DNA of 64,000 bases, taken from contig JAFSUB010000018.1 in assembly GCA_017445475.1 (NCBI GenBank), forward strand, positions 1 through 64,000. The letters run 5' to 3'. The notes beneath the pieces are model-generated. The model made no database searches. It saw only the letters and a list, made by a program, of their open reading frames with translations, and was not told the DNA's origin. The stretch comes from Alphaproteobacteria bacterium. GTDB lineage: Bacteria; Pseudomonadota; Alphaproteobacteria; RF32; CAG-239. Positions 1 to 8,151 of the stretch are shown here, one piece after another (the first letter of the stretch is position 1; every line of letters starts with the position of its first letter). A program made the position numbers and the translations under genes.

Positions 1-1445
1 GTAACAGGTGTTTTTGTTGTGTCGTCGCTCAAAGCTGTTAAGCAACCGTTTGAAACGCAATAAGCACTTGCGGTGCACACAAAAGTTCCATCCGATTGCT
101 CGGTTAAATTATTGCAATACAAATTAGAGCAGGTTTTCGGTGTTATCTTGTGGCAGTCTCGGCTACCGTCTGTTGCGGAAATGGTGTGATTGGAGCAAGA
201 ATACATATACGGATCATGACTTGGGCAAGTTCCTTCTTGATAGCCTTCTGTTTTGCAGGTTCTGATGTTTGCGCTGCAAACAGTTGAGTCTGTTGCATCA
301 GAATTGAAAACAGTTATGGGTGAGCCGGCGTAAGCGTTTAAGCCTGCTATGCAGTTAGAGCCGGAACATACGCTTGTTGCCGTGCAGGAGAAGTTTCCGT
401 CGTCGTGCTCGATCAAATTTTTGCAATACATACGGGCGCATAGTTTCGGTTCAAGTTTATAGCAATATTTACTGCCGTAGTTTGTGGAAACAAGGGTGTC
501 TTGACAGTCATAAAAATTCGAATCGTAAGCGCTTGTGCTCGGACATTTTCCTTCAGATTGATAGCCTTCCGTCTGACAGGTTTTAATTTGTGAGGAATAG
601 CAAAGCTTTGTATCAGACTGATCAGTGCCGCTTTGAACGGTGACGGGCGTTTTTGACGTGTCATCTGTCAAATCCCACAAACAACCGTTTGAAGAGCAAT
701 TAGCGCTTGCAGTGCAAACAAAAGTTCCATCCGATTGCTCGGTTAAATTATTGCATTTTAATTTGGCGCACGTTTTCGGTTCAAATTTATGGCATTTTTG
801 AAGGCCGGAGATTGTGTGAACGTAATCGTCGGAACAGGAATACATAAACGAATCGTAAGTATTTGCATTCGGACATTCTCCTTCATATTGATAGCCTTCC
901 GTCTGACAGGTTTTAATTTCTTCGGAATAACAAAGCGTTGTATCAGACGGATCAGTGCCGCTTTGAACGGTGACGGGCGTTTTTGACGTGTCATCTGTCA
1001 AATTCCATAAACAACCGTTTGAAGAGCAATAAGAACTTGCGGTGCAAACAAAAGTTCCATCCGATTGCTCGGTTAAATTATTGCATTTTAATTTGGCGCA
1101 TGTTTTCGGTTCAAATTTATGGCAATAGTTATTCCAAAAATCATGAGTAGATGTTGGACTTTCTGTGCAGTCAAAAAAGTATGTGTCATAGCTTGCATAG
1201 TAACAAGAGCCTTTGTGTTCATAACCCAAAGATTGACAGGTTTGAATTTCGTTTGTGTAACACTCGACGCTGCTGTTTGAATTTTGGCTTCTGACGATGG
1301 CTCGAATATCGCCTGTTTGAGGTATGTCTCTAAAGGAGATTGATGATAAAGTGCCGTTATATACCTCGCAGGTTATGCCGGTTCCGTCTTCAAGCTCGGT
1401 AATTGTGGAGGTAGAGTTCCGACATTTGAGCTTATCGCATGTTTT
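1..1445 (-). repeat. Tandem ~330-bp coding repeats inside the Cys-rich gene
   Basis: Five repeat units are recognisable by the PKTC...KLKC-type motif, with unit boundaries near 1445, 1118, 788, 458 and 147. Spacing is about 330 bp, except about 310 bp for the last. The units at 1118 and 788 are nearly identical at DNA level: the blocks starting at 720 and 1050 match for about 60 bases, as do those around 570-660 and 900-1000. The block at 81-116 shares the same core, while the units at 458 and 1445 are diverged. The array may continue past the left edge. Confidence 0.8.
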
Positions 1446-2567
1446 GAGTGTTAAAGTTCGGCAAATGCTGCCGTATGCGTCCGTTTGCGGAGAAGAGTCG
1501 TTGCAGACATAGCTTTCGGAATCAAACGGATCAGAACATGAACCTGACTGCTGATAGCCCAAAGATTGGCAGGTTGGGCCGCAGCGCCAGCAAGTGTGGC
1601 CTACCAGCTGATATGGTCCGAATTGAGCCAGATTTGCGGCACAAGGTGCGTTTTGATAATCTTCCGCACAGCCTATGACTTTAACGCAACTGCCGACGGG
1701 GGATTGGCATGAAAAGCCCTGCTGGCAAGAAGAAACATAATTTTTGTTTGCGTTACACACGCATTTCGCGCATCTCGGCTCGCTTGGTTGAAGCTCTATG
1801 GTTTCGGAAGTTAAGTTGCAGGTTAAGGTTTCGATTTTATCATAGCCGTCGTTGCAGACAACTTCGTCTTCATTACAATCGTAACATATTTGCTGATTGT
1901 CGCCGAGCCAGTGGAGATGTTCGGTGTAATTTGATGTTAAGCAGGTTGCAACAAGATTGTGGGTTTCGCAGGTTTTGGCTTCGCATTTGCCGCACGTATC
2001 GCTAGAATTGTCCTTTGTGAATGTCCAGCCTGAAGAACCGGAAGAGCCGCAATCGTTTGCTGATGTGTGATATCCGTCTTTGCACACGCATTTGCCGCAT
2101 AAAGCGTTTTGTGAAAATGTTTGAATATGTTGCGAACCGTCACATGTTAAATCGGCAGTTAAGCTGTGGTCTTCCGGACATGGTGTGCCGATACATCTGT
2201 TGCAGGTTATGGTTTCATCGCCGACACAAAGGTCTTCTTGGGAAAATCCTAATCCACTGATGGCGCAAACGGTTTCGGTTAATGCTTCGTTGCAATCGGC
2301 CGGTAAATGACTTTGGGTGCATAAATAACACCTTTTACCGCCGGAAAATTGAAGAACTTTTGTTGTGTCAAGCCACCAGCCGTTGTCGCAAGTCGCATTT
2401 GGCGCCATACATTGTTCTAAATCGGTTGCATATCCTTCGGGACAATCCGTTTCAACGGAAGTCGACGATGCCGGAAAACACGAGTCAGACATCGGTAAAA
2501 AACAGGTTTTTGCATCTGATTTTAATGCAAACAAGCAAGCGAACGCACATAACAGTAGTTTACGCAT
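1..2567 (-). CDS. Secreted cysteine-rich tandem-repeat protein (3' partial, runs off left edge)
   Basis: I translated the minus strand from the ATG at 2567-2565 by hand. The frame stays open for about 855 codons to base 1, so the C-terminus lies outside the window. The start has AAAGGA 8 nt upstream and a good promoter behind it. Residues 1-20 (MRKLLLCAFACLFALKSDA) read as a signal peptide. The rest is very rich in Cys, with many CxxC pairs such as CGKCVC, CAKCVC and CWRCG. The C-terminal visible part is built of repeats of about 105-110 residues carrying PKTCAKLKC, LTEQSDGTFVC, SSNGCLW and IKTCQTEGY. I do not recognise a named family. It is probably an exported or surface protein whose cysteines form disulfides; metal binding is an alternative. 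Function unknown. Confidence 0.85.
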   Translation of the reverse strand, partial: MRKLLLCAFACLFALKSDAKTCFLPMSDSCFPASSTSVETDCPEGYATDLEQCMAPNATCDNGWWLDTTKVLQFSGGKRCYLCTQSHLPADCNEALTETVCAISGLGFSQEDLCVGDETITCNRCIGTPCPEDHSLTADLTCDGSQHIQTFSQNALCGKCVCKDGYHTSANDCGSSGSSGWTFTKDNSSDTCGKCEAKTCETHNLVATCLTSNYTEHLHWLGDNQQICYDCNEDEVVCNDGYDKIETLTCNLTSETIELQPSEPRCAKCVCNANKNYVSSCQQGFSCQSPVGSCVKVIGCAEDYQNAPCAANLAQFGPYQLVGHTCWRCGPTCQSLGYQQSGSCSDPFDSESYVCNDSSPQTDAYGSICRTLTLKTCDKLKCRNSTSTITELEDGTGITCEVYNGTLSSISFRDIPQTGDIRAIVRSQNSNSSVECYTNEIQTCQSLGYEHKGSCYYASYDTYFFDCTESPTSTHDFWNNYCHKFEPKTCAKLKCNNLTEQSDGTFVCTASSYCSSNGCLWNLTDDTSKTPVTVQSGTDPSDTTLCYSEEIKTCQTEGYQYEGECPNANTYDSFMYSCSDDYVHTISGLQKCHKFEPKTCAKLKCNNLTEQSDGTFVCTASANCSSNGCLWDLTDDTSKTPVTVQSGTDQSDTKLCYSSQIKTCQTEGYQSEGKCPSTSAYDSNFYDCQDTLVSTNYGSKYCYKLEPKLCARMYCKNLIEHDDGNFSCTATSVCSGSNCIAGLNAYAGSPITVFNSDATDSTVCSANIRTCKTEGYQEGTCPSHDPYMYSCSNHTISATDGSRDCHKITPKTCSNLYCNNLTEQSDGTFVCTASAYCVSNGCLTALSDDTTKTPV

Positions 2568-2603
2568 GGCACAATCCTTTAAATAATAAATCCTTTGCTT
2601 AAA

Positions 2604-2632
2604 ATGTTATCAAAAGATTTTTGGTCTGTCAA
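2604..2632 (-). promoter_or_regulatory. Sigma70-type promoter of the Cys-rich gene
   Basis: On the minus strand a consensus TTGACA (2632-2627) is followed, 17 nt later, by TAACAT (2609-2604). This sits about 40 nt before the ATG at 2567. Confidence 0.65.
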
Positions 2633-2644
2633 CGCTTTTTGTTT

Positions 2645-2674
2645 TTGCTTAAAAGATAAGGCGTTATGTATAAC
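2645..2674 (+). promoter_or_regulatory. Possible promoter of the first aas gene
   Basis: TTGCTT (2645-2650), an 18-nt spacer and TATAAC (2669-2674). If used, transcription would begin near 2681. That is downstream of the longest possible ORF start and supports the shorter start at 2738. Confidence 0.35.
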
Positions 2675-2737
2675 ATGGAAAAAACCGTTGCTATTTGTGT
2701 GGATTTTTTTTATAAAGGGGTCTTAAAGGAGATGTCT

Positions 2738-4906
2738 ATGCAAAAATTTATCCGTTTTTTGTTGCGTGTTATGTTGCATATCTTAAAGGTTCGTGTTTCG
2801 TTTGAAATTGCACCGGAAGATTTGCCTAAGAAAGCCATATATATTTCAAACCACGCCTCGTGGCTTGATCCGATTATTTTGTTTGCGTATTTGCCGAACA
2901 ATCCGTTTTTTTTGTTGCACCCGAGGCTTTATCGAAATAAGTGGATTAAGTTCTTTTTAGGTCATGCACCGAAAACCGAATTTAATTATATGGATCCGGC
3001 AAACATTAAAAAAGTGATTCAGGTGATTAACCATAACCGTTGTTGCGTGATGTTTCCCGAAGGTATGATGACCGAAAACGGCGATATGATGAAAATTTAT
3101 GAGGCTCCCGTGATTGTTGCCGACCGAACGGATGCGCCTTTTGTGCCGATTTGGATTAGCGGTGCGGAATTTAGTCCATTTTCAGACACAAAAGGGTTTG
3201 TGCCGCACAGGCCGTTGCCGAAAATTAGGGTTAAAGTGAGCAAACCGCAAAAAATTGTGGTTAACGAAGCCTTAAAGAAAAATCGTGATTATTTGAAAGA
3301 TCAGACTTATGTCATTTTAAACAATCTGCGCTTTGAAACGCGTTTCAGAAACAATGTTGGGCTTTTCAAAAAACTGGTGCGCACATCAAAAATTTACGGT
3401 AAGACGGGTTTGTTTGAACGTCGGTTTGTTTTGGAAGATGTTAAACGCCAGCCTCAAACATATATGGATATTATCGTTAAAAGCCATCTTTTGGGCGCGA
3501 AATTTTCTGTTTTGACCGAGAGCAAAGAAAATGTGGGCGTGATGTTGCCAAACAGCGTTGAGAATGTGGTTACGTTTTTTGCGCTTTCGGCGCATAATCG
3601 TGTTCCCGTTATGCTCAATTTTTCTTTGGGATATGCGATTGTGCGTTCAATGTGCAATACGGCTCAGGTGAAAACCATAATCACATCTTCAACCTTTGTT
3701 CAAAAAGCGAAGCTTGAAGAAACCGTTTCAAAGCTTGAGCAAAGCGGTTTAAAAATTGTTTTTCTTGAAGATGTTGCGCAAAAGATTACAACATTTGATA
3801 AAATTAAAGCGTTTTTGTTTTACAAAATTAAATATGTGCCGTTTAAGCAAAATCCGAATGATCCGGCTGTTATTTTGTTTACTTCCGGTTCAGAGGGCGC
3901 GCCGAAAGCGGTTGTTTTGTCGCACGCCAATGTTCTTTCAAATGTGATTCAGGCAAGTTGCGAAGTGCAGCTTCATACGCAAGATTTGCTCTTCAACTGC
4001 CTGCCGATGTTTCACAGTTTCGGGCTGACAGTCGGCACATTGTTTCCGCTTCTTACCGGTGCAAACACCTTTTTGTTCCCGTCGCCGTTGCAATATCGAA
4101 CCATCACCGAGCTTTTATACGAGCTTAAAGCCACAATGGTTATTGCAACCGATACGTTTTATCGGGTTTATGCCAGACTTTCACACCCTTATGACTTTAG
4201 AAAAATCAGGCTTTGTATTGCAGGTGCCGAAAGCGTTAAGCAAGACACGCGCAATATGATGGCCGAACGTTTGGGTGTGATGCTTTTGGAAGGTTATGGC
4301 ACAACCGAATGCTCGCCGCTTTTAACCATTAACACATTGCTGTTTAACAAATATGGCACGCTTGGCAAGCTTGTTCCGGGAATTGAATATCGCTTGGATG
4401 ACGTTGAAGGCATTGAAAATGGTAAGGAACTTGTTGTTAAAGGTCCGAATGTGATGTTGGGCTACATCTTGCCGGAAAATCCGGGTGTTTTGGTTGCGCC
4501 CGAAAACGGTTGGTATAAAACAGGTGATGTGGTTGAAGTTGATGATTTGGGCTTTATTAAAATTGTTGACCGTGTGAAACGCTTTGCAAAAATCGGCGGC
4601 GAGATGGTGTCGCTTACGGCTGTTGAAAACTATGCTAAAGAAATTTGCCCAAAAGATGAGTTTATGTGTGTCGCCGTTGCCCTTCCTCACGCCAGAAAAG
4701 GCGAGCAGATTGTGCTTGTGTCAAACAACGAAAATTTAAGCAAAAAAGATTTTTCCGCTTTTTGCCAAACCAAAGGATTGTCCGAACTTTATACGCCTGC
4801 TGTTTTTCTTTTTCGAAAGGATTTTCCGGTTTTTGCGACGGGCAAGGCAGACAAAGTTTCACTGAAAAGCTGGGCTTTAGATGAAATGAAAAAGCTAGAC
4901 ATGTAA
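2738..4906 (+). CDS. aas: Bifunctional lysophospholipid acyltransferase / acyl-ACP synthetase (Aas family), copy 1
   Basis: A 722-residue protein with the two-domain layout and length of E. coli Aas (719 aa). Residues 1-200 form a PlsC-type acyltransferase with the H-x4-D motif (H39, D44 in NHASWLD) and FPEGMMT. The rest is an AMP-forming acyl-activating domain with the P-loop-like FTSGSEGAPKA, GTTECSP and TGDVVEVDDLGF. The family acylates 2-acyl-lysophospholipids at the inner membrane and activates fatty acids with ATP. The ATG at 2738 is chosen over an upstream in-frame ATG at 2666 because it follows AAAGGAG with 6-nt spacing and aligns with the start of its paralogue at 43224. It stands alone, divergent from the Cys-rich gene and convergent with rubrerythrin. 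Confidence 0.85.
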   Translation: MQKFIRFLLRVMLHILKVRVSFEIAPEDLPKKAIYISNHASWLDPIILFAYLPNNPFFLLHPRLYRNKWIKFFLGHAPKTEFNYMDPANIKKVIQVINHNRCCVMFPEGMMTENGDMMKIYEAPVIVADRTDAPFVPIWISGAEFSPFSDTKGFVPHRPLPKIRVKVSKPQKIVVNEALKKNRDYLKDQTYVILNNLRFETRFRNNVGLFKKLVRTSKIYGKTGLFERRFVLEDVKRQPQTYMDIIVKSHLLGAKFSVLTESKENVGVMLPNSVENVVTFFALSAHNRVPVMLNFSLGYAIVRSMCNTAQVKTIITSSTFVQKAKLEETVSKLEQSGLKIVFLEDVAQKITTFDKIKAFLFYKIKYVPFKQNPNDPAVILFTSGSEGAPKAVVLSHANVLSNVIQASCEVQLHTQDLLFNCLPMFHSFGLTVGTLFPLLTGANTFLFPSPLQYRTITELLYELKATMVIATDTFYRVYARLSHPYDFRKIRLCIAGAESVKQDTRNMMAERLGVMLLEGYGTTECSPLLTINTLLFNKYGTLGKLVPGIEYRLDDVEGIENGKELVVKGPNVMLGYILPENPGVLVAPENGWYKTGDVVEVDDLGFIKIVDRVKRFAKIGGEMVSLTAVENYAKEICPKDEFMCVAVALPHARKGEQIVLVSNNENLSKKDFSAFCQTKGLSELYTPAVFLFRKDFPVFATGKADKVSLKSWALDEMKKLDM

Positions 4907-4921
4907 AGTCTTCAAAACAAA

Positions 4922-4950
4922 AAAACACCGACTTAAAACGTCGGTGTTTT
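4922..4950. terminator. Bidirectional intrinsic terminator between aas and rubrerythrin
   Basis: Perfect 11-bp stem (4922-4932 with 4940-4950), a 7-nt loop, and A/T runs on both sides, placed between convergent genes. Confidence 0.85.
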
Positions 4951-4973
4951 TTATTAGAGATTATGTGTTATTT

Positions 4974-5513
4974 CTAAAACTTTTCCTGTAATTCAAAGAA
5001 ATATGCTTGCGGGTGGTCGCACACGGGACATTTTTCCGGCGCTTTTGGGCTTTCAACGCGATGTCCGCAGTTGGCACATTCCCAAACAACTTTTGTCGGA
5101 CGTTCAAAAATTTTGCCTTCAACAAGCGAGTCAAGCAAAGCCTTATATCTTTCTTCATGTCCTTTTTCGATGTTGCCGACCATTTCAAACAAGGTTGCGA
5201 TTTTGGAAAATCCTTCTTCGCGAGCCTCTTTGGCCATGCGCGCATACATATCCGTCCACTCATAATTTTCGCCGCTTGCAGCATCTTTCAAGTTTTCAAT
5301 CGTTGAAGGAACTTCACCACCATGGAGCAATTTGAACCAAATTTTGGCATGCTCTTTTTCATTGTTTGCCGTTTCTTCAAACTTGGCCGCAATGATGTTG
5401 TAACCTTCTTTTTTCGCTTTCGAGGCATAATAAGTGTATTTATTACGTGCCTGCGACTCGCCGGCAAAAGCGTCTTTTAAGTTTTGTTCGGTTTTTGAAC
5501 CTTTAAGTTCCAT
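4974..5513 (-). CDS. rbr: Rubrerythrin
   Basis: A 179-residue protein with an N-terminal ferritin-like di-iron four-helix domain and a C-terminal rubredoxin-like domain. The di-iron domain shows EExxNEKEH-type and [10 protein letters not shown] motifs. The rubredoxin-like domain has CANC near residue 147 and CPVC near 162. Rubrerythrins reduce hydrogen peroxide in the cytoplasm of anaerobes and microaerophiles, taking electrons from rubredoxin or ferredoxin partners. AAGGAG lies 7-8 nt before the ATG. It is monocistronic, with its own promoter and terminator. Its presence fits an oxygen-sensitive lifestyle, as do the ferredoxin at 54988 and the TM1266-type gene at 55281. Confidence 0.95.
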   Translation of the reverse strand: MELKGSKTEQNLKDAFAGESQARNKYTYYASKAKKEGYNIIAAKFEETANNEKEHAKIWFKLLHGGEVPSTIENLKDAASGENYEWTDMYARMAKEAREEGFSKIATLFEMVGNIEKGHEERYKALLDSLVEGKIFERPTKVVWECANCGHRVESPKAPEKCPVCDHPQAYFFELQEKF

Positions 5514-5552
5514 ATTTTATCTCCTTAAAATGTAAAAAGTTGATTTGGTTTG

Positions 5553-5581
5553 AAGATACAAAGTTTGAAAAAAAGTGTCAA
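5553..5581 (-). promoter_or_regulatory. Sigma70-type promoter of rubrerythrin
   Basis: Minus-strand TTGACA (5581-5576), 17-nt spacer, TATCTT (5558-5553), about 40 nt before the start codon. No repressor operator is obvious. Confidence 0.6.
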
Positions 5582-5607
5582 ACAAAATAAAGCAATATTC
5601 CAAAATT

Positions 5608-7083
5608 TTAATCATCCGCCGGTGTGCTTGACGGCAGATTGGCTTGCTCGGCAAGCTTTGTTTCGCGCGCTAAATTTTCTTTGATTTGTGCAACAAGGGT
5701 TTTGAATTCTTTGAGTTTGGCACCGCTTAAATTTTCGCCGGTTGCCGCTTTAACCTTTAACGGGTCAATCTTTTTGCCGTTTCTGATAATTTCAAAGTGC
5801 AAATGCGGACCTGTTGATCGCCCCGTCGAGCCGACATATCCGATAACTTGGCCTTGTCTGACGCGCACGCCGGGACGTATGCCGCTGGCGTAGGACTTAA
5901 GATGTCCGTAACCGGTGGAATATTCGCTGTTGTGGCGAATGGTGATGTAGTTTCCGTAGCCGCCAACCCACTTTGCGGCCGTAATCATTCCGTCGCCCGA
6001 GGCATAAACCTTTGTGTTCATCGGGGCGGCATAATCAACACCGCTGTGCAGGCGATATTGTTTTAAGATGGGGTGGAAACGTTTGCCGAATTTTGAAGAA
6101 ATGCGTGCATTTTTAAACTCAAGCGGTTTTCGGTCTAAAAACTTTTTTAATGCGGAGCCTTGCTCGTCGTAATAATCCACCGTTCCTGAAGAGTCTTTAT
6201 AGCGATACAGTTCAATTTTTTTGTTGCTTAAGATGAGTGCGGCATAAACAATATCGCCGGTTTTGACAACCGTGCCGTTTGGGGCAATTTTGCGCTCAAA
6301 AAGAAGCTCAAACTTATCGCCTGCGCGAATGTCGCGCCTGAAATCAACCCGAAAGTTGAAAATGCTGATGAAATTTCCGATGACGTTTTGAGGCACTCCG
6401 GCATTTTTCATTGCATTTGAAAGAATACCGCTTGTTGAGCCGGAAATATGTTTAAGCTCATTTATGAGCTCATCTTGCTCGACGCGCGCTTCAAAAACAC
6501 CATCGGTATTTTTTTCTAATATATAGCGCGTGCCGCTGGTTGGCTCGGTTGAAATTTTTGTGATGGAAATTTCATTTTCATAATGCCCATCAACAACCGA
6601 TGAAATTTGAATTTCCTGACCTTCTTTAATTTTTCGCGCATCGTAAACTTTTTTGTAGGCTTGATAAATTTTTGTGGCTTCGCTGTATTCAAGCCCCAGT
6701 TTGGTTAAAATATCGATGAATGTGTCGCCCTTTTGCACAATAACAATTTCTTCGCTGGTGCCAATGTTTTGCGGCGAAATCATCGCTTCGGCTTTTTGAA
6801 CATTTTCTATTGTTGTTGTTTCTTCTTCGGCAATCGGCGAAGGCAAAGTTTCTTCTTCTTTGAATTTCAAACTTTCTTCAATTGAAAGAGTTTGTTCTTG
6901 CAACGCCAGTTCGTCGGGCATTTCTTCTAAAAAGGTTTCATTGTAATTGATTGAAGCCTTGACGCTGTTGTTGTTATAAATGGAAATAAACAGCGCGGCA
7001 GTTACGGCGATGGCATATAAAAAAAGCAACGTTCGCTCGCGGCGAATCCGTTTAGACTTTGTTTTTGCCTGTTTAAAGTTCAT
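5608..7083 (-). CDS. M23-family murein DD-endopeptidase with LysM-like region
   Basis: Inner-membrane-anchored or periplasmic peptidoglycan hydrolase of about 491 residues. One membrane segment lies near residues 20-36. A LysM/OapA-like region follows (VQKGDTFIDILTKLG). The C-terminal M23 domain keeps the zinc and catalytic residues: H346 and D350 in HSGVDY, and H427/H429 in PHLHF. By family it cleaves peptide crosslinks in the cell wall, as MepM does. An upstream TTG at 7101 would add six residues; I prefer the ATG at 7083. The gene stands alone, divergent from tRNA-Asp. Confidence 0.88.
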   Translation of the reverse strand: MNFKQAKTKSKRIRRERTLLFLYAIAVTAALFISIYNNNSVKASINYNETFLEEMPDELALQEQTLSIEESLKFKEEETLPSPIAEEETTTIENVQKAEAMISPQNIGTSEEIVIVQKGDTFIDILTKLGLEYSEATKIYQAYKKVYDARKIKEGQEIQISSVVDGHYENEISITKISTEPTSGTRYILEKNTDGVFEARVEQDELINELKHISGSTSGILSNAMKNAGVPQNVIGNFISIFNFRVDFRRDIRAGDKFELLFERKIAPNGTVVKTGDIVYAALILSNKKIELYRYKDSSGTVDYYDEQGSALKKFLDRKPLEFKNARISSKFGKRFHPILKQYRLHSGVDYAAPMNTKVYASGDGMITAAKWVGGYGNYITIRHNSEYSTGYGHLKSYASGIRPGVRVRQGQVIGYVGSTGRSTGPHLHFEIIRNGKKIDPLKVKAATGENLSGAKLKEFKTLVAQIKENLARETKLAEQANLPSSTPADD

Positions 7084-7228
7084 TTTTTTATTTCCATTCA
7101 ACTTTTAAGTAAGATGCAATAAGTAAAAATTTTTTGCAAGTAGATAATCAAGTTATACCATTACAAGATGGATTTTAGCACATCTTTCCACCGATTTTTT
7201 AAAAAAATCAATTTTTTAAAAAAAAGGC

Positions 7229-7257
7229 TTGCAATTCATTTTTTTGTTTTGTATAAG
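7229..7257 (+). promoter_or_regulatory. Promoter of tRNA-Asp
   Basis: TTGCAA (7229-7234), 17-nt spacer, TATAAG (7252-7257), with the tRNA beginning 15 nt later. Confidence 0.7.
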
Positions 7258-7271
7258 TTGTTCATCTTGTT

Positions 7272-7348
7272 GGGGGTGTAGCTCAGCTGGTTAGAGCGCC
7301 TGCCTGTCACGCAGGAGGTCGCGGGTCCGAGCCCCGTCACTCCCGCCA
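7272..7348 (+). tRNA. tRNA-Asp (GTC)
   Basis: A 77-nt cloverleaf with encoded CCA. The acceptor is GGGGGTG with CACTCCC (one G-T pair), the D-stem is GCTC/GAGC, the anticodon loop CTGTCAC gives GTC, and the T-arm is intact. The discriminator base is G, as expected for tRNA-Asp. Confidence 0.97.
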
Positions 7349-7383
7349 ACAAAAAACCGTCCTTTTAAGGGCGGCTTTTTTGT
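7349..7383 (+). terminator. Terminator after tRNA-Asp
   Basis: A hairpin with a stem of about 15 bp, including G-T or mismatched positions, directly abuts the tRNA CCA end and finishes in a T run. Confidence 0.7.
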
Positions 7384-7385
7384 TG

Positions 7386-7592
7386 ATGGGAGTGTTGGGG
7401 CAAGGGGCGCGGCCGAAAAGAGGTCGCGGGCATCAAGCGAAAAAAAACCTCAAAATGTTATTTTTCGCGCCGATGGCGACGGTTTGTTAATTGCCAAACG
7501 AGCGGTAGCGATGTTTGGAAATGTTACAAACCAAGTGACCGAAGCGATGTTTTATGTGAAACATCGCAAGAAGAGCCCTCGACGAGCGCCAA
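7386..7592. other. Non-coding spacer with G-rich patch and hairpin
   Basis: About 200 nt without a convincing gene between the tRNA-Asp terminator and the mscL terminator. It starts with a G/C-rich patch (7386-7436) unlike the surrounding AT-rich sequence. It also contains a perfect 9-bp hairpin (GCGATGTTT at 7544-7552 with its complement at 7559-7567). An open frame crosses it on the plus strand but has no ribosome site and overlaps the mscL terminator. It could hold a small RNA or be decayed sequence. Confidence 0.4.
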
Positions 7593-7618
7593 GCAAAAAA
7601 CCATCTTTCAAAGATGGT
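7593..7618 (-). terminator. Terminator of mscL
   Basis: 8-bp stem (ACCATCTT at 7600-7607 with its complement at 7611-7618) followed on the minus strand by six T. Confidence 0.75.
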
Positions 7619-7645
7619 CTTTTGCTAAAATTAAAGAATCTTCCT

Positions 7646-8071
7646 TTATTTTTTAAGTTCAGACGTGCAGTGCGGGCAGCGCGTTGCTTTAATCGAAATT
7701 TCGCTGTCGCAATAAGGACACTTCTTAACTGTCGGTTCTGCAGCCTCTTCTTCTTTTTCTTTGGCTGCCATTCTTTCTTGCAGCGTGTTGATTGCCTTAA
7801 TAAGCAAAAACACGGCAAACGCTACAATCAAAAAGCTGATTAACGCATTGATGAATGCGCCGTATCTGATAGCGACATCATCGGTTAAAATAAATTTTAA
7901 ATCCGAAAAATCAACTTTGCCGAGGATAAGCCCGATCGGCGGCATCAAAACATCTTCAACAAGGGAATTGACAATCTTGCCGAAGGCCGCACCGATGATG
8001 ATACCGACGGCCATATCAATCACATTGCCGCGCATTGCAAATTTTTTAAATTCATTGATAAAATTTTTCAT
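7646..8071 (-). CDS. mscL: Large-conductance mechanosensitive channel MscL with C-terminal zinc ribbon
   Basis: A 141-residue inner-membrane channel that opens under membrane tension to release solutes during hypo-osmotic shock. Residues 1-95 are typical Msc[17 protein letters not shown] amphipathic start, a first helix with [14 protein letters not shown], a periplasmic loop, then a second helix. After a charged linker (EKEEEAAE) comes a tail with two CPxC pairs (CPYC and CPHC, residues about 118-136), a zinc-ribbon-like knuckle absent from E. coli MscL. Single gene with its own terminator. Confidence 0.95.
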   Translation of the reverse strand: MKNFINEFKKFAMRGNVIDMAVGIIIGAAFGKIVNSLVEDVLMPPIGLILGKVDFSDLKFILTDDVAIRYGAFINALISFLIVAFAVFLLIKAINTLQERMAAKEKEEEAAEPTVKKCPYCDSEISIKATRCPHCTSELKK

Positions 8072-8151
8072 AGTGTATACTCTCCCAAAAACAAAAATCA
8101 GTTTTTACTCTTAAATCTTTTTTGAAAAACAGTCAACCGTTTATTTATAAA

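Noticed and set aside
1-1120. CRISPR array
   Set aside because: The repeats are ~330 bp, coding, imperfect and contiguous, without short palindromic repeats or uniform spacers.
374-2602. Short plus-strand and minus-strand ORFs in the first 2.6 kb
   Set aside because: All lie inside the long minus-strand Cys-rich frame and lack ribosome sites.
2666-2737. Upstream ATG start for the first aas gene
   Set aside because: It lies in the probable promoter, has no Shine-Dalgarno, and the paralogue aligns from the start at 2738.
7272-7592. Integration (att) site of a mobile element at tRNA-Asp
   Set aside because: No integrase and no direct repeat of the tRNA 3' end found in the window.
7484-7843. 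119-codon plus-strand ORF between tRNA-Asp and mscL
   Set aside because: It has no ribosome site and crosses the mscL terminator and mscL itself on the opposite strand.
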